Assembly: GCA_035295745.1 (NCBI GenBank)
Contig: DATGIL010000102.1
Location: 1-64,000, forward strand
Reading direction: 5' to 3'
Length of the DNA: 64,000 nt
DNA from: JAIQFL01 sp035295745
GTDB taxonomy: Bacteria; Acidobacteriota; Terriglobia; Bryobacterales; Bryobacteraceae
Shown here one piece after another: positions 34,798-44,355 of this stretch. Position numbers and translations under genes: made by a program. The notes under the pieces were generated by a model, which saw only the letters and a program-made list of their open reading frames with translations, was not told the origin of the DNA and did not search any database. Position 1 is the stretch's first letter, and each line of letters starts with the position of its first letter.

Positions 34798-36240
34798 ATG
34801 CCGGGGCGCAAGCGAAGTAACGTCCCGCTCTACGTCCGGATCGCCGAAACGTTCACTCGCCAGGTAGCTACCGGCGTTCTCAAGCCGGGGGATCGTGTGC
34901 CATCACTCCGAAAGCTCAGCCGCGAACAGGGCGTGAGCCTCTCGACTGCGCTCGAAGCCTACGTGTGGCTGGAGAATCGCGGCTATCTGGAAGCGCGACC
35001 GCAGTCGGGTTTTTACATCCGCACGCCTTATGCAAAACTGATCCCCGAGCCGCAGGCCGAGATGCTCCAAGGCCAGCCTACCGCCATGGGACCCAACGCC
35101 GCACTGGAAGAGATTATCCGGTCAGCCGGCGATCCGGCATTTGTTCCGTTCAGCACGGGAAGCGCGAGCGCGGAACTGTTTCCGAACCGCAGGCTGAATC
35201 TGATCGCGCGAGGAATTCTGCGCAGGCAGCCGGCGCACAGTGCACATTACGATTTACCGCCAGGCGTCGAGGCTCTCCGCCGGCAGATAGCCAGGCGTTG
35301 CCTGGCCATCCGGTGCGAGGTCGCGCCACGTGACATCATCGTCACCGCCGGTTCCCTGGAGGCCATCAATCTGAGTCTCCGCGCCGTGGCAAAGCCCGGT
35401 GATGTAATTGCTGTCGAGAGCCCGATGTACTTTGCGATTCTGGGGAGCGTCGCATCTCTCAACATGAAGACCATCGAGATTCCCACGCACCCTAAGGAGG
35501 GGATGGATCTGGAGCACCTGGAAAGAGCCATTCGGAAGCACAAAATCAAGGCGTGTATCACAATGACCAACTGCCATGACCCTCTCGGATATGTTCTGCC
35601 GGACGAATTCAAGCGGGCCCTGGTGGATTTGACCAGCCGGACAAACGTCGCGGTCATAGAAGAGGATTCGTATGGGGACCTCGCCTATGATGTTGCCCGT
35701 CCGTTGACGGCAAAGTCGTTTGATCGTAAAGGTCTCGTTCTACTCTGCTCGTCGTTCTCGAAAACTCTATCGCCGGGATACCGTATCGGCTGGATGCTGG
35801 CAGGACGGTTCCGGGCAGAGGTGGAGCGGCTAAAGCTGTTCACTAGCGTGGCGGCCCCGTCGCTGCAGCAGCTGGTGGTGGCGGAGTTTCTGGAGTCTGG
35901 CAGTTATGACCGCCATTTGAGGCGGTTGCGCGCGACGCTCGCTTGCCAGGCGGAAAACATGCGCCAGGCCGTCGCAGAGTATTTTCCGGCGGGCACCCGC
36001 ATCAGCCGGCCTGCGGGCGGTCACATGTTATGGATTGAACTGCCAGGGAAAGTCGATGCTCTTAAACTGCATCGGGCCGCCTTGGCGGAGCGCATCAGCA
36101 TCTCGCCGGGAGCCCTCTTTTCCGCGACGGGCCGATACAAAAACTACATTCGCCTCAATTGCGGACACGTCTGGACGAAGAATCACGATCGAGCGCTCCT
36201 GACCTTAGGCCGCCTTTGCGAGAGGCAGGCACAGGGCTGA
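34798..36240 (+). CDS. MocR-type (GntR-aminotransferase) transcription regulator
   Basis: A 480-residue fusion. Residues 1-75 are a GntR winged helix (PLYVRIAETFTRQVATGVLK, PGDRVPSLRKLSREQGVSLSTA split over helices). From about 110 on it is a class-I aminotransferase fold with the PLP lysine in CSSFSKTLSPGYRIGWMLAG and ITMTNCHDPLG, EEDSYGDL as cofactor motifs. MocR proteins use PLP, or its adduct with an amino compound, as effector. It is transcribed away from the DUF1330-RidA-PhzF-PanE genes, the classic arrangement for control of the divergent operon, and the ADOP gene downstream carries similar CTGTA sites. Confidence 0.92.
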   Translation: MPGRKRSNVPLYVRIAETFTRQVATGVLKPGDRVPSLRKLSREQGVSLSTALEAYVWLENRGYLEARPQSGFYIRTPYAKLIPEPQAEMLQGQPTAMGPNAALEEIIRSAGDPAFVPFSTGSASAELFPNRRLNLIARGILRRQPAHSAHYDLPPGVEALRRQIARRCLAIRCEVAPRDIIVTAGSLEAINLSLRAVAKPGDVIAVESPMYFAILGSVASLNMKTIEIPTHPKEGMDLEHLERAIRKHKIKACITMTNCHDPLGYVLPDEFKRALVDLTSRTNVAVIEEDSYGDLAYDVARPLTAKSFDRKGLVLLCSSFSKTLSPGYRIGWMLAGRFRAEVERLKLFTSVAAPSLQQLVVAEFLESGSYDRHLRRLRATLACQAENMRQAVAEYFPAGTRISRPAGGHMLWIELPGKVDALKLHRAALAERISISPGALFSATGRYKNYIRLNCGHVWTKNHDRALLTLGRLCERQAQG

Positions 36241-36259
36241 TCCCACCCAGGAAACGTAA

Positions 36260-36296
36260 CTGTACCCGTCTGTAATTCTTCTTTCTGTATCTGTAC
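36260..36296 (+). promoter_or_regulatory. Four CTGTA-type half-sites before the ADOP permease gene
   Basis: CTGTAC (36260-36265), CTGTAA (36270-36275), CTGTAT (36285-36290) and CTGTAC (36291-36296) follow one another directly. The first two are spaced like CTGTAC-4-CTGTTA in the regulator's own promoter region. This suggests the MocR-type protein also controls the downstream permease. Inference from sequence only. Confidence 0.4.
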
Positions 36297-36356
36297 TCCT
36301 TCGGTGCCGCTCGCTAACATTTTCGTGTAGCCACCAGGCACTCAGGGAGATCAGCT

Positions 36357-38894
36357 ATGGACGCTTCAGGCTGGCTGGAGAACGCAGGAAACGATTGTCG
36401 CTACGCGGCACGCAGGTTGCGTCAAAGCCCCGGATTTGCGGCAGCGGCCATACTGACCTTGGCGCTTGGCATCGGCGCGAACGTGGCCGTGTTTACCGTC
36501 GTCCAGGCAGTCCTTCTGAGTCCGTTGCCGTACCCTCATCCAGAGCGGCTCGTTCGTATCTTCGACGACTTGCGCGGCTCGAACAGCCGCGACGTTGGGA
36601 TTTCAGCGCCGGAGCTTTGGGACCTGCGCGACAGATCCGATGTTTTCGAAAACATCTCCGCCATATATCCCTCCGATGGGAATCTCACGGGAGGCGAAAA
36701 ACCGGAGCGCATCGAACTGCTCGCAACGAGTACCAATTATTTCACGATGCTGGGGGCACGGCCCGAGCTAGGCCGCGTCTACACCGTGAACGACGAGCAG
36801 CCGGGATTCGTTGAAGGCGTCGTGCTCAGCGATGCTTTCTGGCGCCGTACCTTCGGCGGAGATCCGAAGGCTCTTGGAAAGCAAATCCGCGTCGATGGCG
36901 ACCTTTATACCGTCCTGGGAGTTATGCCTCCGGAGTTCAGACATCCCGGCCGGTCGCTTGCCGGCGACGTAGATGTGTGGACGGCCGCAGGATTTAGTGG
37001 GCCTCCGTGGCCCGTGCCCGCGCAGAGATCTCTAAGAATGATTCCTGGAGCCATGGGGCGGTTACGGCCCGGCCTTACCATCGCTCAGGCGCAAGCACGC
37101 CTGGATGCATTTACGGTGCAATTGAGCAGTCAATATTCTAACGACTATCCGGCGCCCGCCCGATGGGGATTGCGTTTGGTTTCCCTGCAGGAAGACCTGG
37201 TCGGCAACATGCGGACAGAGCTGTTCGTACTCTTCGGAGCCGTCGGGTGCGTTCTGTTGATCGCGTGCGTGAATCTTGCAAATCTGCTGCTGGCCCGCTC
37301 GGCCGGCCGTCAACGGGAGATAGCCATGCGGCGAGCCCTCGGCGCCGGAAGAGCGCGGCTGATCGTGCAATTGCTCGCGGAGAATGTCTTGCTCTCGCTG
37401 ATCTCGGGTGGATTGGCTTTGTGTTCCGTTGTGTTCATGAAGACGTGGCTTCTGAGCTTGGCGCCGCCCGAACTTCCGCGTGTAAGCGAGATCGCCTTCA
37501 GTCCAGGAGTGTTGTTGTTCGCCTTTGCGGTTTCGATCCTGACGGGACTGGTTTTCGGCCTGATGCCCGCGCTGCAAACAGCAGGTCCGAACCAGTTCGT
37601 AAGCCTCAGAGAGGGCAGCCGCGGATCGGGAACAAGCAAGGGTCAGAAAAACACCTCGCGCGTGCTGGTGGCCGCCGAAATTGCGCTTTCCCTTGTTCTG
37701 CTCATTGGTGCCGGTCTCCTCTTGCGAGGCTTTTGGCACCTTCTTGAAGTGCGCCCGGGCTTCGACCCCCACCAGATGGTAACCGCAAGAATATGGCTGC
37801 CTGTCCCGAACGATGCGGCGGAGGATGCTTATCGGCTGATCGATAAGCGCGGGGCATATTATCGGGAAGTTCTGCGCCGGGCCGGCGCTCTGTCCGGCGT
37901 TGTACAGGCGGCTGTCGGTAGCGCCGAAAGTCTTCCCTTGGGCAATAAACGGAGAAAGAATACTTTTACGATCGAAGGCCGCGCAGCCGAATCCGAACGA
38001 GTCCCGGTAGCCGAGGTCGCCAGCGTAAGTTCAGGATACTTCGAAGTCTTGAAGACCCCTCTTCGGAAGGGAAGAGTGTTCACTGAGCACGACAACTCGA
38101 CAGGCCAGCGGGTCGCGGTGATCAACGAAGCGCTCCAGCGGGAATATTGGAAAGACAGCGATCCGGTCGGTCAGCATATCCAACTGAGTTCGGGACGGGC
38201 GCTCCAGCTCACATCCGCCGATTCGCGCGCTCCCGGCCGGCAAGCTGTCGCGGGAAACATCACCATAGTTGGCGTCGTCGGTGACATCAAGACCGACGGC
38301 TTCGATACGGGTGGCACGCCCCATATCTACCTCCCCAACCCCCAGGCCCCCTCTTACAATTCGGTTGTTTATCTCCGGACGGCCGCGGCCCCGGGTGCTC
38401 TCAGTGAGGCAATTCGCCGCGAGGTGCAGGCGGTGGACCCCACGATCCCCGTCTTCGGAATTCAAACGATGGACGAGATAGTGGCGAAAAGCATGGCGGC
38501 GCGCAGGTTTGCTCTGGAGATCCTGGGGATCTTCGCGATTGTGGCTTTCCTTCTCGCCTGCGTCGGAATTTACGGAGTCATGGCCTATGCGATCAGCCAG
38601 CGCACCGGTGAAATCGGTCTTCGCATGGCGCTGGGCGCCCGGCGCAGCGACATTCTCAGAATCGTTCTGAATGAAGCTGGGCTTATCGTCGTCGCCGGGG
38701 TGGGCGCGGGGCTGATGGGATCACTCGTATTGACGCGATTCCTGCAGACTCTGCTCTTCGACATCAAGCCCACAGATCCGTTGACGTTTGGGACGCTGCC
38801 GATACTCTTGGCCGGCGTCGCCCTATTGGCGAGTTTCATTCCAGCGCGGAAAGCGAGCCGGATCGATCCGCTCGTGGCACTGCGCCATGAATAA
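36357..38894 (+). CDS. ADOP-type MacB/FtsX ABC permease
   Basis: An 845-residue duplicated permease. It has the layout helix (residues 22-50, FAAAAILTLALGIGANVAVF), a MacB periplasmic core domain, three helices (around 290-420, LFVLFGAVGCVLLIACVNLA and a Gly-rich ALGAGRARLIVQLL loop), a fourth helix near 435, a second periplasmic domain and three final helices (AIVAFLLACVGIYGVMAYAI, then ALGARRSDILRIVL). No ATPase is encoded beside it, as is usual for these orphan permeases. Transport role unproven; expected to work with a separate MacB-like ATPase in the inner membrane. A GGGAG site precedes ATG 36357. Confidence 0.93.
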   Translation: MDASGWLENAGNDCRYAARRLRQSPGFAAAAILTLALGIGANVAVFTVVQAVLLSPLPYPHPERLVRIFDDLRGSNSRDVGISAPELWDLRDRSDVFENISAIYPSDGNLTGGEKPERIELLATSTNYFTMLGARPELGRVYTVNDEQPGFVEGVVLSDAFWRRTFGGDPKALGKQIRVDGDLYTVLGVMPPEFRHPGRSLAGDVDVWTAAGFSGPPWPVPAQRSLRMIPGAMGRLRPGLTIAQAQARLDAFTVQLSSQYSNDYPAPARWGLRLVSLQEDLVGNMRTELFVLFGAVGCVLLIACVNLANLLLARSAGRQREIAMRRALGAGRARLIVQLLAENVLLSLISGGLALCSVVFMKTWLLSLAPPELPRVSEIAFSPGVLLFAFAVSILTGLVFGLMPALQTAGPNQFVSLREGSRGSGTSKGQKNTSRVLVAAEIALSLVLLIGAGLLLRGFWHLLEVRPGFDPHQMVTARIWLPVPNDAAEDAYRLIDKRGAYYREVLRRAGALSGVVQAAVGSAESLPLGNKRRKNTFTIEGRAAESERVPVAEVASVSSGYFEVLKTPLRKGRVFTEHDNSTGQRVAVINEALQREYWKDSDPVGQHIQLSSGRALQLTSADSRAPGRQAVAGNITIVGVVGDIKTDGFDTGGTPHIYLPNPQAPSYNSVVYLRTAAAPGALSEAIRREVQAVDPTIPVFGIQTMDEIVAKSMAARRFALEILGIFAIVAFLLACVGIYGVMAYAISQRTGEIGLRMALGARRSDILRIVLNEAGLIVVAGVGAGLMGSLVLTRFLQTLLFDIKPTDPLTFGTLPILLAGVALLASFIPARKASRIDPLVALRHE

Positions 38895-38947
38895 TGCAGG
38901 GCCGTTGTGCGAAGGCAATGGTTGATACGAGAGGAGAGGGTTTTACG

Positions 38948-39457
38948 ATGAGAATCATTCGAATGGGAACCTTGGGATACGCGGCGGTCGCGGTGGTGAG
39001 TGTTTTTTCATTTCAGGCGCAATCCGTTCAAGCGTCGCTCGCCAAAGAAGCCGGGACACTTTCCGATAAATTCAGCGGACTGGCTCGCGTCATGGCAGGT
39101 AAGTATGACTGGAAGCCAGGTGAAGGCGTGCGATCGGTAAGCGACGTATTCAACCTGATCGTGGCGGAGAACGGGGTGCTCGCCAGAACGCTGACCGGCG
39201 CAGCCGCCGGCGGCCGGCCGGCGCCCATTACCGATCCGGAGAAGTTGCAGGAGGCTTTGAAGACGTCTTATGCGAATGTGCAGAAAGCGATCGAGGGACT
39301 CTCGGATGCGGATCTAAAGGCTCCGGTGAAAATATTCGGAAAGGACATGACCAAGGAAGACGCGATCCGGTACCTTTTCGGGGATCAGCACGAGCATCTT
39401 GGGCAGTCGATCGCTTACGCGCGCACGAACGGCGTTGTCCCGCCCTGGTCGAAATAA
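38948..39457 (+). CDS. Exported DinB-fold protein
   Basis: A 169-residue protein with a signal peptide (MRIIRMGTLGYAAVAVVSVF then SFQAQSVQA) and a DinB-like four-helix bundle: LARVMAGKYDWKPGEGVRSV, FNLIVAENGVLARTL, and a C-terminal LFGDQHEHLGQSIAYARTNG carrying His residues of the metal site. Start ATG 38948 follows GGAGAGG. An exported DinB protein is a typical acidobacterial variant; function unknown. It is 53 bp after the ADOP gene on the same strand and may be co-transcribed. Confidence 0.82.
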   Translation: MRIIRMGTLGYAAVAVVSVFSFQAQSVQASLAKEAGTLSDKFSGLARVMAGKYDWKPGEGVRSVSDVFNLIVAENGVLARTLTGAAAGGRPAPITDPEKLQEALKTSYANVQKAIEGLSDADLKAPVKIFGKDMTKEDAIRYLFGDQHEHLGQSIAYARTNGVVPPWSK

Positions 39458-39501
39458 GCGTGCTCATCCAGGCCGCGCGGTATTTGGCGGGCCGCACCAG
39501 C

Positions 39502-39576
39502 ACGAGGTAGTGGCGAGAAGTATGACGGCGCGCAGGTTTGCTCTGGAGGTGCTGGGGATCTTCGCGATTGTGGCTT
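39502..39576 (+). pseudogene. ADOP permease internal fragment
   Basis: Seventy-five bases match 38473-38547 of the intact ADOP gene at 69 positions and read EVVARSMTARRFALEVLGIF, then AIVA. It is an isolated internal piece of another ADOP paralogue, placed 45 bp after the DinB stop. The rest of 39458-40238 holds no gene apart from the repeat at 39807. Confidence 0.8.
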
Positions 39577-39806
39577 GCTGCGTTGCGCGCCAGGAGCGCC
39601 AGCGTGCCAAAGCGGCTCCAGCTAAAGGCGAATGACAACAGAAAAAACTCATCTGCAGTAGGCTACGCGTGATTTTGCTCAACGTCCATGGGTGGCCCGC
39701 ATCCAAACTTGCCGAAACCTCACGGCCATTGAGGGTACTTCGACGGCCGATACTCGCCAAAGCTCGATTCGCCCATAGACCATGTCTGAGCGTGTGGTCC
39801 GCCACT

Positions 39807-39866
39807 CCGGACAAAGGTTCCAGGCAACGATTGCCTTCGGAGCCTTTCTCCGAGTAACGCGTCAAC
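39807..39866 (+). repeat. 60-bp palindromic interspersed repeat, copy 2
   Basis: Second copy of the repeat at 32088-32147, same orientation, two differences over 60 bases (near its end). The hairpin part is 39813-39847. It lies in a gene-free stretch beside the ADOP fragment. Confidence 0.7.
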
Positions 39867-40238
39867 CGGACAGGGCAGGCGAGAAGGCGGCATAGAGGCT
39901 CCCTTCAGCGGGATGGCGACTCCTCCGGCCATGTGGGTTGCTTTCCGTTTGCCGACCCTCGGCTCCGGGCCTGGCGCAGGCATTTCGAACGGGCGCTATA
40001 TGGCGGAGCGCCGCCAGTATCGCGGCAAACGCTGACGGAAAGGGCTGACGTCTTTCGTGCTGGGGCGGCGGTCCCGGCGCGATACGTTTCCCTAAAGAAA
40101 CGGAGCTGTCTTTCCATCTGGAGACAACGAAAGCGGGCCGACTCTCTAATGCCACCTCGACTCGCTTTTGAGCCTCCGGATCGATCGTCTCCACATTATT
40201 GAGACGAAGGTGAAGTTTGTTCTCGCCGCCCTGGCTGG

Positions 40239-43200
40239 TTACGGCGTAAAGCTGCAGGCCGCAATGTCGAGCTTGGTGGAGGCAATCTTCATCTCCTGCA
40301 GGTTGTTTTTGACCAGCATGGCGTTGAAGTCGGTGAGCTGTTTGTGCGCGTCCGCCCAGGCAGTCGTGGTACGGTTCAGGTCGGTGCAGTCTTTCTGCCA
40401 GGTGGCGATCTGAGTGGGGGTGGGCGCCATATCGAGGCCGACCTGCATCATGCTGACCATGGTGTTGAAGGCGTTGTTCAGTTCGGCGAATGACTGCAGC
40501 GCCTTGGGATCGCCACCCCGGCCGCCGCGACCACCGCCACCTCCGCCCCCGCCGAATTCGCCCTGCGTGACGCCGCCAATTTTGGTCAGACTGGCGTCCA
40601 GTGTCTTGGCCTGCTCGGCCACATCGGCCGGCAGGTTGCCCTTAATCAGGGTTGCAAGCTGGTCCTTCACCGCATTCACTTCCTCATGGCCTGCGAAGCT
40701 GTGCTCCATCCCTTGCACGGCAAGCAGAGTGAGCTTGTTCTGGGTGCGAAGGTCGGCCAGGAGCGCGGGACTCTCGCCGACGCGCGGATCGTTCACGACG
40801 GTCACGTCGCTCGTATAGACCTTGCCGTCTACGGTCAGCTTGAGCGTATAAACGCCGGGAATCACCTGCGGCCCATGCGGACCGGGGGTGGTGGCTCCGG
40901 CCACCATGTTCATCTGGTTCTCAAGGTCGTGCCGCAGGGCGGGCGGGTCCTCATATTGCAGGTTCCAGTTGACGCGGTTGAGACCAACATGCTTCGAGAG
41001 GATGCGCGTCTCGGGAGAGGCGAGCCAGTAGTGGGGATACAACGCTCCCTCGATCGGCGGCGGCGGGGCGCTCGACAGCGTGCGGACCAGATTGCCCTTC
41101 GAATCGAAGACCTGGAGTTGGATGGGCGCGCTTGGTTCGTGGCTGAGGTAGTAATCCACGACCGCGCCGTAAGGCACATTCTGCGCGTGCGGCACCTCGA
41201 CCGAGAAGGGCTGATCCCAGTTGCTGTTGAGGCGTGCGCGAATAGCCTCCTCGGGCTTGAACAGGTACACCGACGACGTGCTGATGGCTTGGGCGTTCGC
41301 CGCAATCTGGCGCAGCGGCGTGATGTCGTCGAGCACCCAGAAGCCGCGGCCATAGGTGCAGATCACCAGGTCGTTCTGGTGGTGATCGGTGTGGACTTCG
41401 AGGTCGCGGATGGAGGTGCTGGGCAGATTCTGCCGCAGCGACTGCCAGTGATCGCCGTTATCGAAGCTGACATGCACGGTGGTTTCGGATCCGGCGAAGA
41501 GCAAGCCCTGCTGCCCGGGATCCACACGGAGGCTGTTGATCCAGCTTCCGGTGCGCTCGTCGCGGGGCAGTCCGTTGACGATGCTGGTCCAGGTCTTGCC
41601 CGCGTCGGTGGTGCGCCAGATGAGTGGCACATCGGCGGCGGCGGTCTCTTCAGGGGACAAAGTCTGGCCGCGCTCGGCGCCAATGCGAGCGGCTACAAAT
41701 GCGGTATTCACGTCGTTGCCCGCCTCGATGGTATTGAAGATCGTGTGGGGCGGAATGTTGGCGATGTTGCTGAGGTTGGTCCAGGTTTTGCCCTGGTCCA
41801 TGGTGTTGTAGATCTGTCCGTTGCTGCTGACCGTCCAGATGACGCCGCGTTTGACCTTGGATATGGAGAATTCGACGATCGAGGGCGCTGCCGGTGCGCC
41901 GCCGCGTCCTCCCGGTGCTTGCGCCTGCGGTTGTCCGCCTTCTCCCGGTGGCAAGGGGTTCGGCTCCGGAGGCTGTGGGGGCGGTGGTGGCTCCGACGGC
42001 GCCGTGCCGCAGGCCACCTGCGGCTTGTCCTTGGGCGTGGTCAAGTCGGGGCTGGCGGCGGTGAAGGAGTGGGCGCCGTCGCGCGAGACCAAAAGGCATT
42101 GGTAGGCAACGTAGAGAGCGCCGGGGTCGAAAGCGACGTCGAACTTCTTCTCGAAATCACGGCCGGCGCGGTATTTGTCGGCATCGGCTCCGAAGTTGGG
42201 GGCGACGTTCTGCCACTGGCCGCTGCTCATATCGATCTTGATCAGCCCGCTGCCGCCTCCTCCCGGACCATATCCCACGCCATAGATGATGTTGGGATTT
42301 TTAGGATCGGGTCTATCTATGCCGAATTCAGACGACGGCAACGGGCTCCAGTCCGTGAAGTTGACCTGCCCAAAGTTGCCGCGGCTCGAGATCATTACGG
42401 CGCCGGTGTCCTGCTGCGCGCCCATGATGTGGTAGGGAAATGCGTTGTCAGTGGCTACGTGGTAGATCTGCGAAATGACCTCGGTGTACCAAAGGCTCCA
42501 CGTACGGCCATTGTCCAGGGTGACGCTGGCGCCCTGGTCGGAGCCCACCAGCATGCGGTGGCCGTTGGTGGGGTCGATCCAGAGCTTGTGGTAGTCCTCA
42601 CCGCCCGGTGCGCCCTTGAACGGCTCAAAGGTAAGGCCGCCATCGGTCGAGCGGTACATCGCGGTGCTCATGGTGTACACGATGTCCGGATTCTGCGAGT
42701 CCACGAACACGCCGCTGCTGTAATTGCCCTGGCCGTTGCTGATCCCTGGGCGATCCGCAGATCGTTCCCGGCCATGTGCTGCCAGGTGGCGCCACCATCA
42801 TCGGAGCGGTAGAGTCCCGAGCCATGTTCAATGGCATTGCCGACGATGTACATTCGCTGGCCCTTGGTATGCATCGCGACCGCGACCGAAACGCGGCCCG
42901 AGAAGGGCGGAATCTTGATCTCGGTCCAAGTCTTGCCCTCGTCCGTGGACTTGTACACCAGGGGCGGCTTGTTTCTCGCTCCCCCGCGACCGCCGGCGCG
43001 ACCGCCGCCGCCACCGCCCGGACCCCCGCCGGTTCCCTGCGTGGCGGCCAGCATCACGTTGGGGTCATCGTATGCGTACTGGAGTTCGCGCGCCCCGTCG
43101 TACCCATCGGGTTTGAGGACGTTGGTCCAGTTCTGCCCGCCGTCGGTGGAGCGATAGACACCACCGCCGTGGCGGAGGGTATCGCCGAGCGCGGAGACGA

Positions 43201-43708
43201 GCACCAGGTTGGGATCGGCGGGATCGACAAGGATGCTGGTGATCTTCACCGTGTCTTCGAGGCCAATGTGCTGCCAGGTATTGCCGGCATCGGTCGATTT
43301 CCACATGCCGTTGCCGAGGCTGCCCTGAATTGGGTCACCGGCGCCTGCATAAACGACATCGGGATTCGAGGGAGCCACCTGGATGGCTCCCACACTATCC
43401 ACGCTCTTCTCCTGGTCGAAGATGGGGAACCAAGTGACGCCGGCACTGGTGGTTTTCCAGATGCCGCCGAGCGGCGTGCCAGCATAGAACACCCCCGGTT
43501 GACCTATGGCGCCAGTGACGGAGGAGATTCGTCCTCCATGGAAAGGCCCTACGTTTCGCCAGTTGAGGCCCGAATAGAGGTCGGGATTGATCTGCGCCGT
43601 TGCACTGAAAGTTGATGCTAGTATGCTCGAAACAGCAAGCACCCAATATGCCGTCCGCGACATACGGGTCGTGATGTTGGAACCCCTAGTGAGAGTCCTC
43701 GCCGTCAT
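40239..43708 (-). pseudogene. Large secreted BNR/sortilin-like beta-propeller protein with one frameshift
   Basis: About 1150 residues in two frames. The N-terminal part (from ATG 43708, or 43663) has a signal peptide (VLAVSSILASTFSATAQ), then GLNWRNVGPFHGGRISSVTG and repeated Asp-box blades such as GGIWKTTSAGVTWFPIF, GMWKSTDAGNTWQHIG and GVYRSTDGGQNWTNV. The second frame (to 40239) continues with MYRSTDGGLTFEPF, IYNTMDQGKTWTNLSNI and a C-terminal Ig-like part (VYTLKLTVDGKVYTSDVTVV). The junction at 42741-42750 needs one extra G to read DLRIAQGISNGQGNYSSGV. The propeller family binds or cleaves glycans or proteins; no catalytic residues were assigned. If the indel is an assembly error the gene is intact. 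Confidence 0.8.
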
Positions 43709-43774
43709 TGAGGCAGTATACAACGGCGTAAAGACGCATAACCCGCCGACGTGTGGCCTACACATGCTCCGGTA

Positions 43775-44150
43775 GGATGGTCGCCCACTCGGAGATTGGC
43801 TCCAAACGGCGCTCCGCCTACCCGAGCGCCACTGCCCACTGCTAGTGCTTTGCGTCAGGTGTCAGAATCAACTCCGGCAGCTTGAGATCTTTTCCGATGG
43901 TGAAGGTGTTGAGATTGATCTCTGAGGACTGATATCCGGCGAGGACTGCGATCAGGCGGCAGGAGCCCGCCATCGGCTGATCGTTCACGTCCATTGACGT
44001 GCTGGGAAGCGCGCGCGCCACGTGATTAAACTCGTCGCGTTCCACTTTGAGAAAATACCCACCCTTCTTGTTGGTGGTGGTCTGGCGGACCGGCGCCGCG
44101 CCGGGACAACTCATCTTGATCTCGACGGAGTGTCCGGGGGCCGCCCCTCC
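43775..44150. repeat. 376-bp direct repeat, left copy
   Basis: Aligns without gaps to 47430-47805 (offset 3655), 13 differences in 376. It carries the 3' end and downstream flank of the small secreted protein gene at 47497. The island 44151-47429 lies between the two copies. Confidence 0.9.
43842..44150 (-). pseudogene. Secreted protein fragment, duplicate of the 47497 gene
   Basis: The last 102 codons of the gene at 47497-47904, from GGAAPGHSVEIKMSCPGA to TPDAKH. The signal peptide and first 30 or so codons are absent; at 44151 the sequence departs into unrelated DNA. An open frame runs on upstream to 44264 but adds no leader, so any product would stay in the cytosol. The shared codons encode an identical peptide despite seven base changes. 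Confidence 0.85.
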
Positions 44151-44355
44151 GCTTCCCCAAACTGGCTTCGCGGGTGAAGTTCGAATCCGCCAGTTTCCGA
44201 TTCGCGTGTGATACGCCCCGAGACTCTCGACGCGCTCTTGGCCGACAAGGAGGCAAGGCTTCAAGAAATTAGGACCGCACAGTGCCAGACGCCGACAAAG
44301 GCGGCAGCGGGTCGCGAGTGGAACGAATCCGGAATGTCAATTAGAATACTTGGCA

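Noticed and set aside
40686..42812. A 708-codon open frame on the plus strand
   Set aside because: It is antisense to the BNR/sortilin-like gene, whose Asp-box repeats are clear. The plus-strand translation has no domain and an Arg/His/Gly-rich composition typical of a GC-rich shadow.
44170..44200. GTTCGAATCC looking like a tRNA T-arm
   Set aside because: No acceptor, D- or anticodon stem fits on either side, and the same block recurs at 25012 and 26138 as part of a repeat.
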